Part shown: positions 28,273-37,351 of the stretch, piece by piece | Numbering within the stretch: position 1 is the stretch's first letter | Layout of the letters: every line of letters starts with the position of its first letter | Notes under the pieces: model-generated | What the model saw: only the letters and a program-made list of their open reading frames with translations | Databases searched by the model: none | Told to the model about the DNA's origin: nothing | Source: JBBDNV01 sp040877415 | Lineage (GTDB): Bacteria; Planctomycetota; Planctomycetia; Pirellulales; PALSA-1355 | NCBI GenBank assembly: GCA_040877415.1 | Contig: JBBDNV010000205.1 | Location: 1-47,019 of the forward strand | Direction of reading: 5' to 3' | Length of the DNA stretch: 47,019 nucleotides | Made by a program: the position numbers and the translations under genes

Positions 28273-29943
28273 ATGGCCGCCAAGGTATTCACTCGCTGCT
28301 CGTCGGCGCGCTCGTGTGGCGCGCTGCTGCTCGTTTTTGGTTTGTCGACTCAGGCGCTCGCGGAATACAAGGTGGTCATGGTGCCCATGCGCGACGGCGT
28401 GAAGCTGGCGACCAACGTGTTTCTGCCCGCAGGGGACGGGCCGTGGCCGGTGGTGCTTTCGCGCACGCCGTATGGCAAGGGGCCCGCCGACTCGCGCGAA
28501 GCGCGCGAAAAGCCCTACCTCGAGCGCGGCTACGTGCGCGTGGTGCAGGATTGCCGCGGGCGGTTCGACAGCGAAGGCGAATACCGCGCGTTCATCGACG
28601 ACATGGACGACGGCTACGACACCGTCGAATGGGCCGCCTCGCAGACCTGGTCGAACGGCAAAGTGGGCATGATCGGCGGCTCGGCCTTGGGCATCACCGC
28701 CAATCACGCCGCCATGAGCGGCGCGCCGCACCTGGTGTGCACCGTCGTCTTCGTGGCGCACGGCAGCTCGTACCGTTACTCGGGCTATCCGGGCGGAGTT
28801 TTCCTGCAAAACCTGAACGAAGAATGGCTCCGCCGCCAGGGCGTCCCGCCGGCCGACGTGCCGCGGCCGATCCACCGCGTGTACGACGATTCGTTCCGGA
28901 AGCGCGACATCGAGCATTACTTTGCCAAGATGAAAACCCCCTCGATCAACATCGGCGGCTGGTACGACATCTTCAGCCAGGGGAACATCGACTGCTTCGC
29001 CGGCTTGCAATATCGCGGTGCCGAGCCGGCCCGCGGCAACCAGAAACTCGTGATGGGCGCCTTCGGCCATGGCCAGTTGGCCGGCGATCTGAAATATCCG
29101 GCCGACGCGGGCCTGCGCGACCAGGATCTGGCGTATCGCTGGTTCGACCACTGGCTGAAGGAAGCCGATAATGGAGTCCAGCGCGAGCCCGCGGTGCGCT
29201 ATTACTTGATGGGCGATACCTTCGACCCCGACGCGCCGGGCAACGAGTGGCGCACGAGCGACGTGTGGCCGCCGAAATCCGACGTCACGCCCTATGACCT
29301 GCACGCCGGCGGCAAACTGTCCAAATCCGCAAGGGCGGCCGCTGCCGGCTCGTCGGAAGCGGCGGATACGTTCGTGTACGATCCCAAGAACCCCGTGCCC
29401 ACCGTCGGCGGCAACAACCTGATGATGAAGCTGGGCCCGATGGACCAGCGCGAGGTGAGCGGCCGGCCCGACGTGCTCAAGTACGAAACGGAGCCTCTGG
29501 CCGAAGCGGTCGAAATCGTGGGGCCCGTGGCGGCCGAATTGGCCGTGAGCACCGACGCCGAGGATACCGACTTTATGGTCAAGCTGGTCGACGTCTACCC
29601 GAGTGGTTACGAAGCGCTCGTGCTCGACCAGGCGTTTCGGCTGCGCTTTCGCGAGGGCTTTAACCGGATGGTGCCCGCCGAAAAAGACAAAATCTATCAC
29701 ATCAAAGTGAATCTTTGGTCCACGGCGCTGGTGTTCAACACGGGTCACAAAATCGCGGTGCACGTCTCGAGCAGCAATGCGCCGCGCTTCGAGCCGCACT
29801 CGAACACCTGGGAGCCGGTGCCCGACTCCGACCAGGCCGTCAAAGCCAAAAACACCGTGCACCACAACCCCGAGCACGCTTCGCGGATCATGTTGCCGGT
29901 GACCAAAACGTACTCGGCCGCCGCTCGCGCCGCGGGCAACTGA
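28273..29943 (+). CDS. CocE/NonD family hydrolase (secreted)
   Basis: A 556-residue protein with signal peptide (1-30, ending QALA). It shows VPMRDGVKLATNVFLPAG and RTPYGKG near the start, then the nucleophile elbow MIGGSALG (S137), GGWYDIF (D232) and FGHGQL (H266). The C-terminal half is the jelly-roll X-Pro dipeptidyl-peptidase type domain (VGPVAAELAVSTDAEDTDFMVKL). The family includes cocaine esterase, X-Pro peptidases and glutaryl-7-ACA acylases, so the likely reaction is hydrolysis of an ester or amide or of N-terminal dipeptides. Start supported by GCGGAGGA eight bases upstream. It opens a four-gene plus-strand group: six bases separate it from the NRDE gene. Confidence 0.9.
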   Translation: MAAKVFTRCSSARSCGALLLVFGLSTQALAEYKVVMVPMRDGVKLATNVFLPAGDGPWPVVLSRTPYGKGPADSREAREKPYLERGYVRVVQDCRGRFDSEGEYRAFIDDMDDGYDTVEWAASQTWSNGKVGMIGGSALGITANHAAMSGAPHLVCTVVFVAHGSSYRYSGYPGGVFLQNLNEEWLRRQGVPPADVPRPIHRVYDDSFRKRDIEHYFAKMKTPSINIGGWYDIFSQGNIDCFAGLQYRGAEPARGNQKLVMGAFGHGQLAGDLKYPADAGLRDQDLAYRWFDHWLKEADNGVQREPAVRYYLMGDTFDPDAPGNEWRTSDVWPPKSDVTPYDLHAGGKLSKSARAAAAGSSEAADTFVYDPKNPVPTVGGNNLMMKLGPMDQREVSGRPDVLKYETEPLAEAVEIVGPVAAELAVSTDAEDTDFMVKLVDVYPSGYEALVLDQAFRLRFREGFNRMVPAEKDKIYHIKVNLWSTALVFNTGHKIAVHVSSSNAPRFEPHSNTWEPVPDSDQAVKAKNTVHHNPEHASRIMLPVTKTYSAAARAAGN

Positions 29944-29949
29944 CCCAGA

Positions 29950-30750
29950 ATGTGCACGCTCTCGATCATTCCCTATAACGTCGATCCCGGGCGCCGGCCT
30001 GCCGCCTGCGTGCGGATCGCCTGCAATCGCGACGAGTCGCGCTTGCGCCCCGCCGCGACGCCGCCGGAGTTGACACGCCTGGCAGGCCGCCAGGCCTTGA
30101 TGCCGATCGATCCCGTCGGTCTGGGGACTTGGATTGCCGCGAGCAACGTGCCGTTGGCCCTGGCGCTGATGAACGTGTATGCGGCGCCCTTTGGCAGCAA
30201 TCCCCAATCGATCGCTCCGCGCCGGGCGCCGCCGGTCAGCCGGGGGACGATTATTCCGCACGTGCTGCCGGCCGGCAGCCTGGGCGAGGCGCTCGCCCGC
30301 GCGCGAGACCTCGACCTTGCGCAATTTGAGCCCTTTCGATTGGTGATTGCGGATCGGGATCAATTCGCCGAGGTCGTGTGGTGGGGGGGCCGTTTCGAGG
30401 TCTCCGATCCGGCGGCCATTCGCGGGCCGCTCTTTTTCACCTCGTCCGGCTTGGGAGACGAAGTCGTCGCCGGGCCGCGCCGCACGCTTTTCGACGAGCT
30501 CTTTGCGGCGGATGCCGATTGGCCGGCCGCGCAAGACGCGTTTCATCGACACGTGTGGCCGGGCAAAGAATACGCCAGCGTTTGGATGACCCGTCCCGAG
30601 GCGCGCACCGTCAGCTTGACCGTGGTGGAGCTGCTTCGGCAAGACGTGCGGATGAGCTACTACGCGCGCGAAAACGACGGCTCAGATGCCCGCGACTCGC
30701 GAAGCGCGTCCGTGCCGATCGCACGGGGACAGGCCGACGTAACCTCATGA
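29950..30750 (+). CDS. NRDE (TANGO2-like) family protein
   Basis: A 266-residue protein beginning MCTLSI, with Cys at position 2 and the signature ACNRDESRLRPAA near residues 24-36, which names the NRDE family (related to eukaryotic TANGO2). Later VGLGTWIAASN is also typical. The N-terminal Cys and fold recall Ntn hydrolases, but no enzymatic role is established; links to haem or lipid handling have been proposed for the family. No signal peptide. It lies six bases after the CocE stop and 14 before the FGGY kinase start, so co-transcription and translational coupling are likely. The C-terminal 30 residues are Arg/Ser/Asp-rich and look disordered. Confidence 0.88.
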   Translation: MCTLSIIPYNVDPGRRPAACVRIACNRDESRLRPAATPPELTRLAGRQALMPIDPVGLGTWIAASNVPLALALMNVYAAPFGSNPQSIAPRRAPPVSRGTIIPHVLPAGSLGEALARARDLDLAQFEPFRLVIADRDQFAEVVWWGGRFEVSDPAAIRGPLFFTSSGLGDEVVAGPRRTLFDELFAADADWPAAQDAFHRHVWPGKEYASVWMTRPEARTVSLTVVELLRQDVRMSYYARENDGSDARDSRSASVPIARGQADVTS

Positions 30751-30764
30751 CCCGGCCGTGACTC

Positions 30765-32354
30765 ATGGCTCCGGACACGGACTACGTGCTGGCGATCGAC
30801 CTGGGCTCGAGCGGCCCCAAGGTTGCGCTCGTTTCGGAGCGCGGAGAGATCGCGGCCCGGGCCTCCGGCACGACCTTGACGCGGAACACCCCCGACGGCG
30901 GCGGCGAGCAGGATCCCGACGACTGGTGGCGCGCGATCGGCGATTGCGCGCGGCAAGTGTTGGGCGAAGGGCGCGTGCCGCTCGAGCGCGTATTGGCCGT
31001 CAGTTGCGCCACGCAATGGTCCGTCACCGTGCCGGTCGACGAACAGGGCAGCCACCTGATGAACGCCATCCACTGGAGCGACTCGCGCGGCGCGGTGCAC
31101 ACGGCGCGCGTCACCGACGGGCTGGTGAAAATCAGCGGCTACGGCGTTGGCCCGCTCGTCCGCTGGGTGCGCCTGACCGGCGGCGCGCCGACCCAATCGG
31201 GCGCCGACGGGCTTGCGCATATCCTGTTCATCCGGCACGAGCGGCCCGAGGTGTATCGGCGGACGTATAAGTTTCTCGAACCGATGGATTACATCAACTT
31301 TCGCCTCACCGGCCGCGCGGTCGCCTCGCATGCCACGATCTATCCGTACCTGCTGACCGACAACCGCGACAATACGCGGGTCCGCTACGACGACCGCTTG
31401 ATCGCCCGCTGTGGGCTGGATCGCGCGAAACTGCCCGATCTGGTTCCCCTCGGCACGGTGCTGGGCCCGATCCGGCCCGAGATCGCCGACGCGTGGGGAC
31501 TCTCGCGCGCCGCGCGGGTGATCGGCGGCACGCCGGACAGCCAGGCCGGCGCGTTGGGCTCAGGCGCCGTGCGCGATTTCGCCGCTCACGTCTGCGTCGG
31601 CACGACGGCCTGGCTGAGCTGCCACGTGCCGTTCAAAAAGACCAACGTGTTCAACTATATCGCCACCATGCCGTCGGCCATCCACGGCCGCAACATGGTC
31701 GTGGCCGAACAGGGGGCCGCGGGCAAGTGCCTGCAGGCGTTTGTCGAAAACTGGCTTTTTCCGTCCGACGAACTGGCCGCCGACGGCGCGCCGGCCGACG
31801 TCTACCAGCGCCTGGAATGCCTGGCCGCCGGCGTTCCGCCCGGCAGCGGCGGGCTGTTGTTTCTTCCCTGGCTCAACGGGGCCGGGCCGCCCAGCGGCGA
31901 AGGCACCGTCCGCGGAGGGTTTTTGAACCAGTCGCTGCACACCGGCCGGTCGCACGCCGTGCGGGCCGTCATGGAAGGCGTGGCATTCAACCTCCGGTGG
32001 CTGCGCGGCAGCGTCGAGCGGTTCGTCGGACGCCCTTTCGATGGGCTAAACTTGATCGGCGGTTGCGCGCGGTCCGATCTGTGGTGCCGGATTCTGGCCG
32101 ACGTGCTCGATTGTCCGCTGCGGCGGATGGCCGACCCCGAAATGGCGATCGCGCGGGGAGCCGCCATGGTGGCCTGGGTGGCGCTCGGGCGGGCGACGGT
32201 CGACCAACTGGCGTCGCTGGCACGCGTGGATTGCACGTTCCAGCCCAATCCGCGTCACCGCGCGCTTTATAAAGAACTGTTCGCCGAGTTCCTTAACAGC
32301 TATAAAGCCACGAGGGGAATCTTTCGCCGGCTCAACGCCCGGCGTTCGAAATAA
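30765..32354 (+). CDS. FGGY-family carbohydrate kinase (xylulokinase-like)
   Basis: A 529-residue cytoplasmic protein. LAIDLGSSGPKVALV (about 9-23) is the FGGY N-terminal phosphate-binding strand, LAVSCATQWSVTVPVD a second core strand, PMDYINFRLTGR fits the kinase lid, and LNLIGGCARSDLWCRILADVLDCPL near 430 is the C-terminal FGGY signature. Length is in the family range (about 490-540). The reaction is ATP-dependent phosphorylation of a sugar or polyol, in the xylulose kinase branch by general look; the exact sugar cannot be read. It lies between NRDE (14 bases upstream) and the PLP lyase (75 bases downstream). Confidence 0.9.
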   Translation: MAPDTDYVLAIDLGSSGPKVALVSERGEIAARASGTTLTRNTPDGGGEQDPDDWWRAIGDCARQVLGEGRVPLERVLAVSCATQWSVTVPVDEQGSHLMNAIHWSDSRGAVHTARVTDGLVKISGYGVGPLVRWVRLTGGAPTQSGADGLAHILFIRHERPEVYRRTYKFLEPMDYINFRLTGRAVASHATIYPYLLTDNRDNTRVRYDDRLIARCGLDRAKLPDLVPLGTVLGPIRPEIADAWGLSRAARVIGGTPDSQAGALGSGAVRDFAAHVCVGTTAWLSCHVPFKKTNVFNYIATMPSAIHGRNMVVAEQGAAGKCLQAFVENWLFPSDELAADGAPADVYQRLECLAAGVPPGSGGLLFLPWLNGAGPPSGEGTVRGGFLNQSLHTGRSHAVRAVMEGVAFNLRWLRGSVERFVGRPFDGLNLIGGCARSDLWCRILADVLDCPLRRMADPEMAIARGAAMVAWVALGRATVDQLASLARVDCTFQPNPRHRALYKELFAEFLNSYKATRGIFRRLNARRSK

Positions 32355-32429
32355 CTTCATTTTCTCTGCGTCCGCTGCGCCGTCTGCGGTAAATATTTCT
32401 CTCCACGTCGCCCCCAAGGAGAATCCAGC

Positions 32430-33860
32430 GTGTCCACAGAAAGCCAGTCCGACTTGGGAATCCTCGCGCCCTTGGACGAGATGATGCACCCCTACCGGGA
32501 GCGATTCGAAATCTTTTCACAACTTCCGGCGCGCGGCCGCGACCGGGCCGAAATCCTCGGCCAAATGGACCAGCTCGAGCACCTCGAGCGCTCGAAGTGG
32601 AAGGGAGGGTTTGCCTCCGGTTCGGTCTATCACGGCGACGGCGAGCACATCGCGTTTCTCAATTCCGTGTACGCCCTGCAATCGCAAGCGAACCCGTTGC
32701 ACGCCGACTTGTGGCCCAGCGCCGCTAAGTTCGAATCGGAAATCGTCGCCATGACCGCCCACATGCTCGGCGCCGGCCAGATCGATGCCCCCTTCGGCAG
32801 CGAAGACGGCATCTGCGGATCGGTCACCTCCGGCGGTTCCGAGAGCATCCTGCTGGCGATGAAAACCTATCGCGATTGGGCCCGCGACAAGCGCGGCATC
32901 ACCCAGCCCGAGATCGTGCTCCCCATCTCGGCCCACGCGGCCTTTCACAAGGCGGCCCAGTACTTCAATCTCGAAACGAAGGTCACGCCGCTCGATGCCG
33001 ACTTTCGGGCGGATGTCGACGCGGTTGCCAGGGCCATTACGCCCAATACCGTCGCCCTGGTGGCCTCGGCCGTTAATTTTCCCTATGGCACGATCGACCC
33101 GATCGACGCGCTTGGCGAGCTGGCCGACAAGCACGGCATCGCCCTGCACGTCGACGGCTGCCTGGGCGGGTTCTTTCTCCCCTGGGTCGAGAAGCTCGGC
33201 CAAAAGGTCCCGCCGTTCGACTTTCGCACCACGGGCGTCACGTCGATGTCGTGCGACACGCACAAGTACGGCTATGCGCCCAAGGGAACCTCCGTCGTGC
33301 TCTACCGCGGACACCAGTTGCGCCGGTATCAATATTTCACCGTCGCCGATTGGCCGGGCGGTCTGTACTATTCGCCGACCTTTTCGGGCAGCCGGCCGGG
33401 TGGGCTGAGCGCGGCGTGTTGGGCTGCGCTGGTGTCGATGGGCGAAGAGGGCTATCTGGCCGCCACGAAAAAAATCCTGGCCGCCGTGGCCACCATGCGC
33501 AAAGGCATCGAATCCATTCCCGAATTGCGCGTGCTCGGCCAGCCGATCGGCCCCTATGCCGTCGCGTCCGATTCGCTGGACGTCTACCAGGTGCTCGACC
33601 AGATGACGGCCCGCGGCTGGTCGCTGACCGGACTTTTGAAGCCCGCGGCGATCCACGTCAGCCCCACGCTGCGCTGGGCCGAGCCGGGCGTCGCCGAGCG
33701 GTTCGTCGACCATTTGGGCGAAAGCGTGACCTACGTTCGCGACACGCCAAACATCGAAGGCGGGATGGCCCCCATCTACGGCCTCGCCGCCGCCATCCCC
33801 GACCGCACAATCGTCCACGACATGCTCAAGCAAGTAATGGATATTTACTACCGTTTATAA
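32430..33860 (+). CDS. Sphingosine-1-phosphate-lyase-like PLP-dependent decarboxylase/lyase
   Basis: A 476-residue fold-type I PLP enzyme. WKGGFASGSVYHGD, NPLHADLWPS, CGSVTSGGSESILLAMKTYRDW, LHVDGCLGGFFLPW and SMSCDTHKYGYAPKGTS match the order and spacing of sphingosine-1-phosphate lyases. The Schiff-base lysine would be K279 in THKYGYAPKG. Bacterial members of this family are known (for example from Symbiobacterium and Legionella) and cleave phosphorylated sphingoid bases; other members of the wider group act as glutamate or aromatic amino-acid decarboxylases, so the substrate is inferred. GTG start after AAGGAG eight or nine bases upstream. No N-terminal membrane helix, unlike the eukaryotic enzyme. 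It ends the four-gene group. Confidence 0.85.
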   Translation: MSTESQSDLGILAPLDEMMHPYRERFEIFSQLPARGRDRAEILGQMDQLEHLERSKWKGGFASGSVYHGDGEHIAFLNSVYALQSQANPLHADLWPSAAKFESEIVAMTAHMLGAGQIDAPFGSEDGICGSVTSGGSESILLAMKTYRDWARDKRGITQPEIVLPISAHAAFHKAAQYFNLETKVTPLDADFRADVDAVARAITPNTVALVASAVNFPYGTIDPIDALGELADKHGIALHVDGCLGGFFLPWVEKLGQKVPPFDFRTTGVTSMSCDTHKYGYAPKGTSVVLYRGHQLRRYQYFTVADWPGGLYYSPTFSGSRPGGLSAACWAALVSMGEEGYLAATKKILAAVATMRKGIESIPELRVLGQPIGPYAVASDSLDVYQVLDQMTARGWSLTGLLKPAAIHVSPTLRWAEPGVAERFVDHLGESVTYVRDTPNIEGGMAPIYGLAAAIPDRTIVHDMLKQVMDIYYRL

Positions 33861-33915
33861 AGTGCCGAACCACTGCCGGTCCGCTTGCGGCATAGCCTCA
33901 AACCAACTCACGTCC

Positions 33916-34239
33916 ATGATCCGCATTACCCTCACGCCGCGGCAGAAGTGCGATACCTTCGCGCTGTTGACCCGCAAGGAGCTGGAGCTGCGCCGCAAGA
34001 AGCAGGGCACGCTGCACAAATCCGGCCTGAAAAAGGCCGGGCAAGTCAAGTGGGTTCACCGCTCCTATCCCGGCTGGATTCGCATGCAGCGCTCGCTCGG
34101 CGGCGTAACCGTGGCCATCGTGCAGTCCAAGCGCGAAGGCGGCGAGAATCAGCTCCTGGCCTCCTTCGTCGGCTTCGTCGACCGCCACTTCCACGACCAG
34201 ATCTCCGGCATCAACATCAGCTACGACTCCGACGGTTGA
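33916..34239 (+). CDS. Small unknown protein with a truncated second copy at 37437
   Basis: A 107-residue basic protein: MIRITLTPRQKCDTFALLTRKE then ELRRKKQGTLHKSGLKKAGQ and WIRMQRSLGGVTVAIVQSK, ending INISYDSDG. I do not recognise the family. Basic residues dominate 20-55 and a beta-strand-rich half follows. No signal or membrane segment. The last 238 bases recur 97% identical at 37437-37674; the differences there are three silent third-position changes and four conservative replacements, which fits coding in this frame. A start further left (33862) is possible but lacks a ribosome-binding site as well. The antisense strand is also open across the gene; I think that is a shadow. Confidence 0.6.
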   Translation: MIRITLTPRQKCDTFALLTRKELELRRKKQGTLHKSGLKKAGQVKWVHRSYPGWIRMQRSLGGVTVAIVQSKREGGENQLLASFVGFVDRHFHDQISGINISYDSDG

Positions 34240-34303
34240 TCCCAAACAGTGACCCCGATCACGTGTAATTCGTCCACTGTGCGCCAATAAAACGGTCTTG
34301 TTG

Positions 34304-35920
34304 ATGGTGGCGGCGCCAATGTCTTGCTCGTATCGACCGCTTGGCGAGTACCGTAATTTATTGCGATACATGTTCGTGGGTGCGGGGGGGATCCTGGCAG
34401 CATGGACATGGATTGATCCCACATGGTTTCTCGCGGCGTGGCTTGGCCTGTTCATGCTGGTCTCGGCGATTCACGGAGCACCGCCCAAGCTGGCGTTTCG
34501 ACGTGCGTTCTGTTTTGGATTGGCTGGCCTTATGGTCGCCTTTCACTGGTGCCCGGCGGTGATTGCCGACAATCTAAACCTGACTCGCGTCACCGCCTGG
34601 ATGTTGTTTCTTGTGCTGGCCGGCTGGGATGCTCTTCAATTCGGCGTGTTCGGTTATCTAGTGGCCAAAGCGCAGTCGCGGCGTTTTCCCCTCGCCCTGA
34701 CATACCCCATGGTATGGGTGGCGGTCGAACTGGTTTGGCCTCATGTTTTTCCGTGGCGGTTGGGGCATTCCCAGGTGGCGTGGAAACCGCTCATTCAGGT
34801 CGCGGACCTCAGCGGAGCGTACGGGATCAGCTTTGCCCTGGTTTGGGGCGCCGCGGCGGCCGCGGTGTTGCTGAACACCATGGTCCTGCCACGCCGCCAA
34901 ATCGTGTTACGAGCGGGTCCGATCGCCATCGAAGCCCTCGTGTGCGGACTGACGCTGCTCGCTGCGATTGGCTACGGCCATTGGCGTATTGACCAACTTG
35001 AGCAATCGTTCCCGTTGCAGCCGTCCTTGCGGGTGGCGATCGTTCAGCCGGGGGTGAGCAGTTCGAAACAAATGGAGAAGTGTCGGGCCCTATCGCAGGA
35101 GCTTCGAGATCCCGTGGACTTGATTTGTTGGCCGGAATCGTCAGTGGGGACCTATTCGCTGCGACTCAACGCGTTTCGGCCGCCGGAGGATTTGCAGAAG
35201 CTTTCACGGTTCTCGCGTGATCCGCCGCGCCCGCTTCCAGAGCCCAATGCCTATTTGCTGTGCGCCGGGCGAACCTACGCGGATGACACGCCTCCGCAGG
35301 GTCCCTACTATGTGACGGCGTTTCTCGTCGACAAGCAGGAACGGATCATCGGCCGCTACTACAAGCGCGGCCTGATGCCCTTTGGCGAGTATGTTCCGGG
35401 ACAGCAGTGGTTTCCCCGGTTGATCGACCTTTTCGAAATGACGATTCACTTCCGTTCGGGCATGAAGGCATCGAGCTTGCGGCTGCCCAATGATTTCCAA
35501 CTGGGCGTTTTGATCTGCTACGAAGACCTCGATGAGAAGTACGCCCGGGACTCCGTCCTCGCCGGAGCCCAGGTCCTGTGCAGCTTGAATAACACCAGTC
35601 TGTTCGGGCGCACAGCGGCCGTGCCTCAGCATCAACAATTGGGTTTGCTGCGTGCCGTGGAAAACCGACGCTATTTGTTGCGGTGCGGCACGAACGGAAT
35701 CACGTCGGTGATTTCGCCGACGGGGCGCGTCGCCGCGCAGGCCAAAGCGCACAGCGAAGCCACGCTAATCGCTACGGTCTACTCATCAAAGACGCGAAGT
35801 ATCTACACGCGCTATGGCAACGTCTTCGGCTATGGTTGCCTGGGCATCACCGCGATCGTTCTTTACATCGCCGCGCGAGATCGGAAAACGAGAAGAATCG
35901 ACTCCGCGAAAACAGAGTGA
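34304..35920 (+). CDS. lnt: Apolipoprotein N-acyltransferase-like protein
   Basis: A 538-residue membrane protein with several N-terminal hydrophobic helices (about 20-215) followed by a nitrilase-type (CN hydrolase) domain and a last helix near the C-terminus. The catalytic triad of Lnt is visible: E278 in LICWPESSVG, K354 in YYKRGLMPFGEYVPG and C405 in LICYEDL. Spacings between them (76 and 51 residues) are close to those of E. coli Lnt. Lnt transfers an acyl chain to the N-terminus of lipoproteins in the inner membrane. The start is uncertain because ATG codons at 34304 and 34319 both lack a clear ribosome-binding site. Codon usage looks less GC3-biased than in neighbours. A main lnt gene elsewhere cannot be excluded, so this could be a second copy. 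Confidence 0.85.
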   Translation: MVAAPMSCSYRPLGEYRNLLRYMFVGAGGILAAWTWIDPTWFLAAWLGLFMLVSAIHGAPPKLAFRRAFCFGLAGLMVAFHWCPAVIADNLNLTRVTAWMLFLVLAGWDALQFGVFGYLVAKAQSRRFPLALTYPMVWVAVELVWPHVFPWRLGHSQVAWKPLIQVADLSGAYGISFALVWGAAAAAVLLNTMVLPRRQIVLRAGPIAIEALVCGLTLLAAIGYGHWRIDQLEQSFPLQPSLRVAIVQPGVSSSKQMEKCRALSQELRDPVDLICWPESSVGTYSLRLNAFRPPEDLQKLSRFSRDPPRPLPEPNAYLLCAGRTYADDTPPQGPYYVTAFLVDKQERIIGRYYKRGLMPFGEYVPGQQWFPRLIDLFEMTIHFRSGMKASSLRLPNDFQLGVLICYEDLDEKYARDSVLAGAQVLCSLNNTSLFGRTAAVPQHQQLGLLRAVENRRYLLRCGTNGITSVISPTGRVAAQAKAHSEATLIATVYSSKTRSIYTRYGNVFGYGCLGITAIVLYIAARDRKTRRIDSAKTE

Positions 35921-35970
35921 GGCATCTGCCCCGAACCGATCGCGTCCCGCCTGAGCTGATTTAGAGCGTC

Positions 35971-36460
35971 CTAACCGCGGCGCGCCATCAGGGCGGCCGA
36001 CCCGTATACCAAACATAAACCACAACAGGCCAGCAAGGCGACCGTCAATTCCCGACGGGTACGGACGCGGTCGAAATCCTCGGGCTCAGGGCAGGTTATG
36101 GAGAATGACGTCGGGTCGTCCTCGTCGTCTTCGTCGAGAGCAACGAGCGTAACAACGCCCTCGACCGCTTCGCCCTTCGCCGCCACGCCCCCAACATGTT
36201 TCTCGTTNNNNNNNNNNCGCCACGGGGTACACTTCGCCTGCTCGCGCTTCGACGAGATGAATGCCGGGACCGACCGGCACGGCTACGAGCTCGCCCGGTT
36301 CCAAGGTGTCGACCACCGGGCCGTTTAGAAAAACGGTGATCGCCAACGCCTCGGTGCCGTTAATAAACAGGAACGCGGTCACTCCGTTTTTCTTGTCCTT
36401 GGCTTCCAAGGGACCAGCAAGTACTGCGACGGCGACAAGCGTTAGCAAGGCGGTTCTCAT
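35971..36460 (-). CDS. Small secreted or membrane-anchored protein interrupted by an assembly gap
   Basis: The start half reads MRTALLTLVAVAVLAGPLEA (signal peptide) and continues as a short strand-rich domain (GVTAFLFINGTEALAITVFL) up to the N run at 36208. Past the N run the frame shifts by one, and the remaining half is acidic (EDDEDDP) and ends with a C-terminal hydrophobic helix (LTVALLACCGLCLVYGSAAL) and ARRG. If the true gap is a multiple of three, both halves make one protein of about 160 residues. AGAGGG precedes the ATG at 36460. An ATG at 36478 overlaps the DUF1559 stop (ATGA) and could couple translation. Function unknown. Confidence 0.55.
36208..36217. other. Assembly gap (10 N)
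   Basis: Ten N bases interrupt a minus-strand gene. Ten is a conventional placeholder, so the actual length may differ; the two coding halves are out of frame by one across it. Confidence 0.95.
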
Positions 36461-36474
36461 GGCATCACCCTCTT

Positions 36475-37308
36475 TCATTCGATCGATTGCGATTCGATTT
36501 CACCGACGCCGCGCGTCGACAACATCCCAATGACGCGAGGCTCCATATCTTCACTCAGAAAACGAACAGAGCCATCCGTCATCAGGACATGCGCTCCCCA
36601 GGCGTGCTCGCTATAAATCTCTTTGGAGCGGTGGGAATTGATCGGGCCGTGGTCGTGCGCGAAGCATTGCAACCCGTTGGCCCACAGGCCGCCCTCGAGC
36701 GGAGAGCGGCCCGCGTCCTCCAGCACCATAAACGTGTGACTTGTTCCGTCGGTAACGTCTGCCGCCGCCACCGGACGACGACGGAAGTTGCCCCCCTGCC
36801 CCACGCGGAGGGCGACCAGCACGCCCGATTCCCAGGCCTGTCCAATTTGGAACCCGGGCTTCAATCCGGTCAAGGCACTTCCCGAATTGCCGCCATAATC
36901 GCTGCGGCCGGGCCAATCCCCGGTCGACGACGGACATTGAAAAACCAAGACGTCGCTTAGCGCCACCGACAAATTGTTCGTGCCGGGACTTTGGTCGTAC
37001 CAGGGCTTTTGAAAATCGTAACGGCCGTGCAGAACGGCCTCATCCAAAAAAGGCAGTACGCGCGTTGCCCACGAGTGATTCCGTCGCTCGAAACCGTCGC
37101 GCCCCGCGGGGAAACGCTGGTGCCGGGAGTGAAACGTCAGAAGTGCCGTCCCCATTTCCCGTAGGTTGCGCTTGCACTGCGTCTGCCGCGCCGACTCGCG
37201 TGCGTACTGGACGGCTGGCATCGTTACAGCGGCAAGCACGCCGACGATCGAAAATGAGACCAGCAGCTCGATGAGTGTGAATCCGCTTTTTTGTGACTGG
37301 GACGACAT
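36475..37308 (-). CDS. DUF1559 protein with type IV pilin-like N-terminus
   Basis: A 277-residue protein starting MSSQSQKSGFTLIELLVSF, the class III/type IV prepilin signal: cleavage after G9, with F10 and E14 (E5 of the mature protein) kept. The hydrophobic helix continues to about residue 30. The DUF1559 body contains ARQTQCKRNLREMGTAL, FPAG, and the C-terminal HVLMTDGSVRFL (H-x5-DG, near the family's H-X9-DG region). Planctomycetes carry dozens of these pseudopilin-like proteins; exact role unknown, probably part of a secretion or surface fibre system and processed by a prepilin peptidase. Its stop overlaps by four bases with an ATG of the next gene, so the two form an operon. Confidence 0.88.
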   Translation of the reverse strand: MSSQSQKSGFTLIELLVSFSIVGVLAAVTMPAVQYARESARQTQCKRNLREMGTALLTFHSRHQRFPAGRDGFERRNHSWATRVLPFLDEAVLHGRYDFQKPWYDQSPGTNNLSVALSDVLVFQCPSSTGDWPGRSDYGGNSGSALTGLKPGFQIGQAWESGVLVALRVGQGGNFRRRPVAAADVTDGTSHTFMVLEDAGRSPLEGGLWANGLQCFAHDHGPINSHRSKEIYSEHAWGAHVLMTDGSVRFLSEDMEPRVIGMLSTRGVGEIESQSIE

Positions 37309-37351
37309 AGCACAGGGCTCCCGTCACCGACACGTCGCCAAGGACCTCCCT

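Noticed and set aside
28243..30642. 799-codon minus-strand frame over the CocE and NRDE genes
   Set aside because: Both plus-strand genes show catalytic or family motifs. The antisense product is His/Arg/Gly-rich without recognisable features.
33898..34455. Minus-strand frame over the small gene at 33916, also open in the truncated copy
   Set aside because: Because the two DNA copies are 97% identical, an antisense frame open in both is no independent evidence. Substitutions fit the plus frame better and the basic plus-strand product looks more like a protein.
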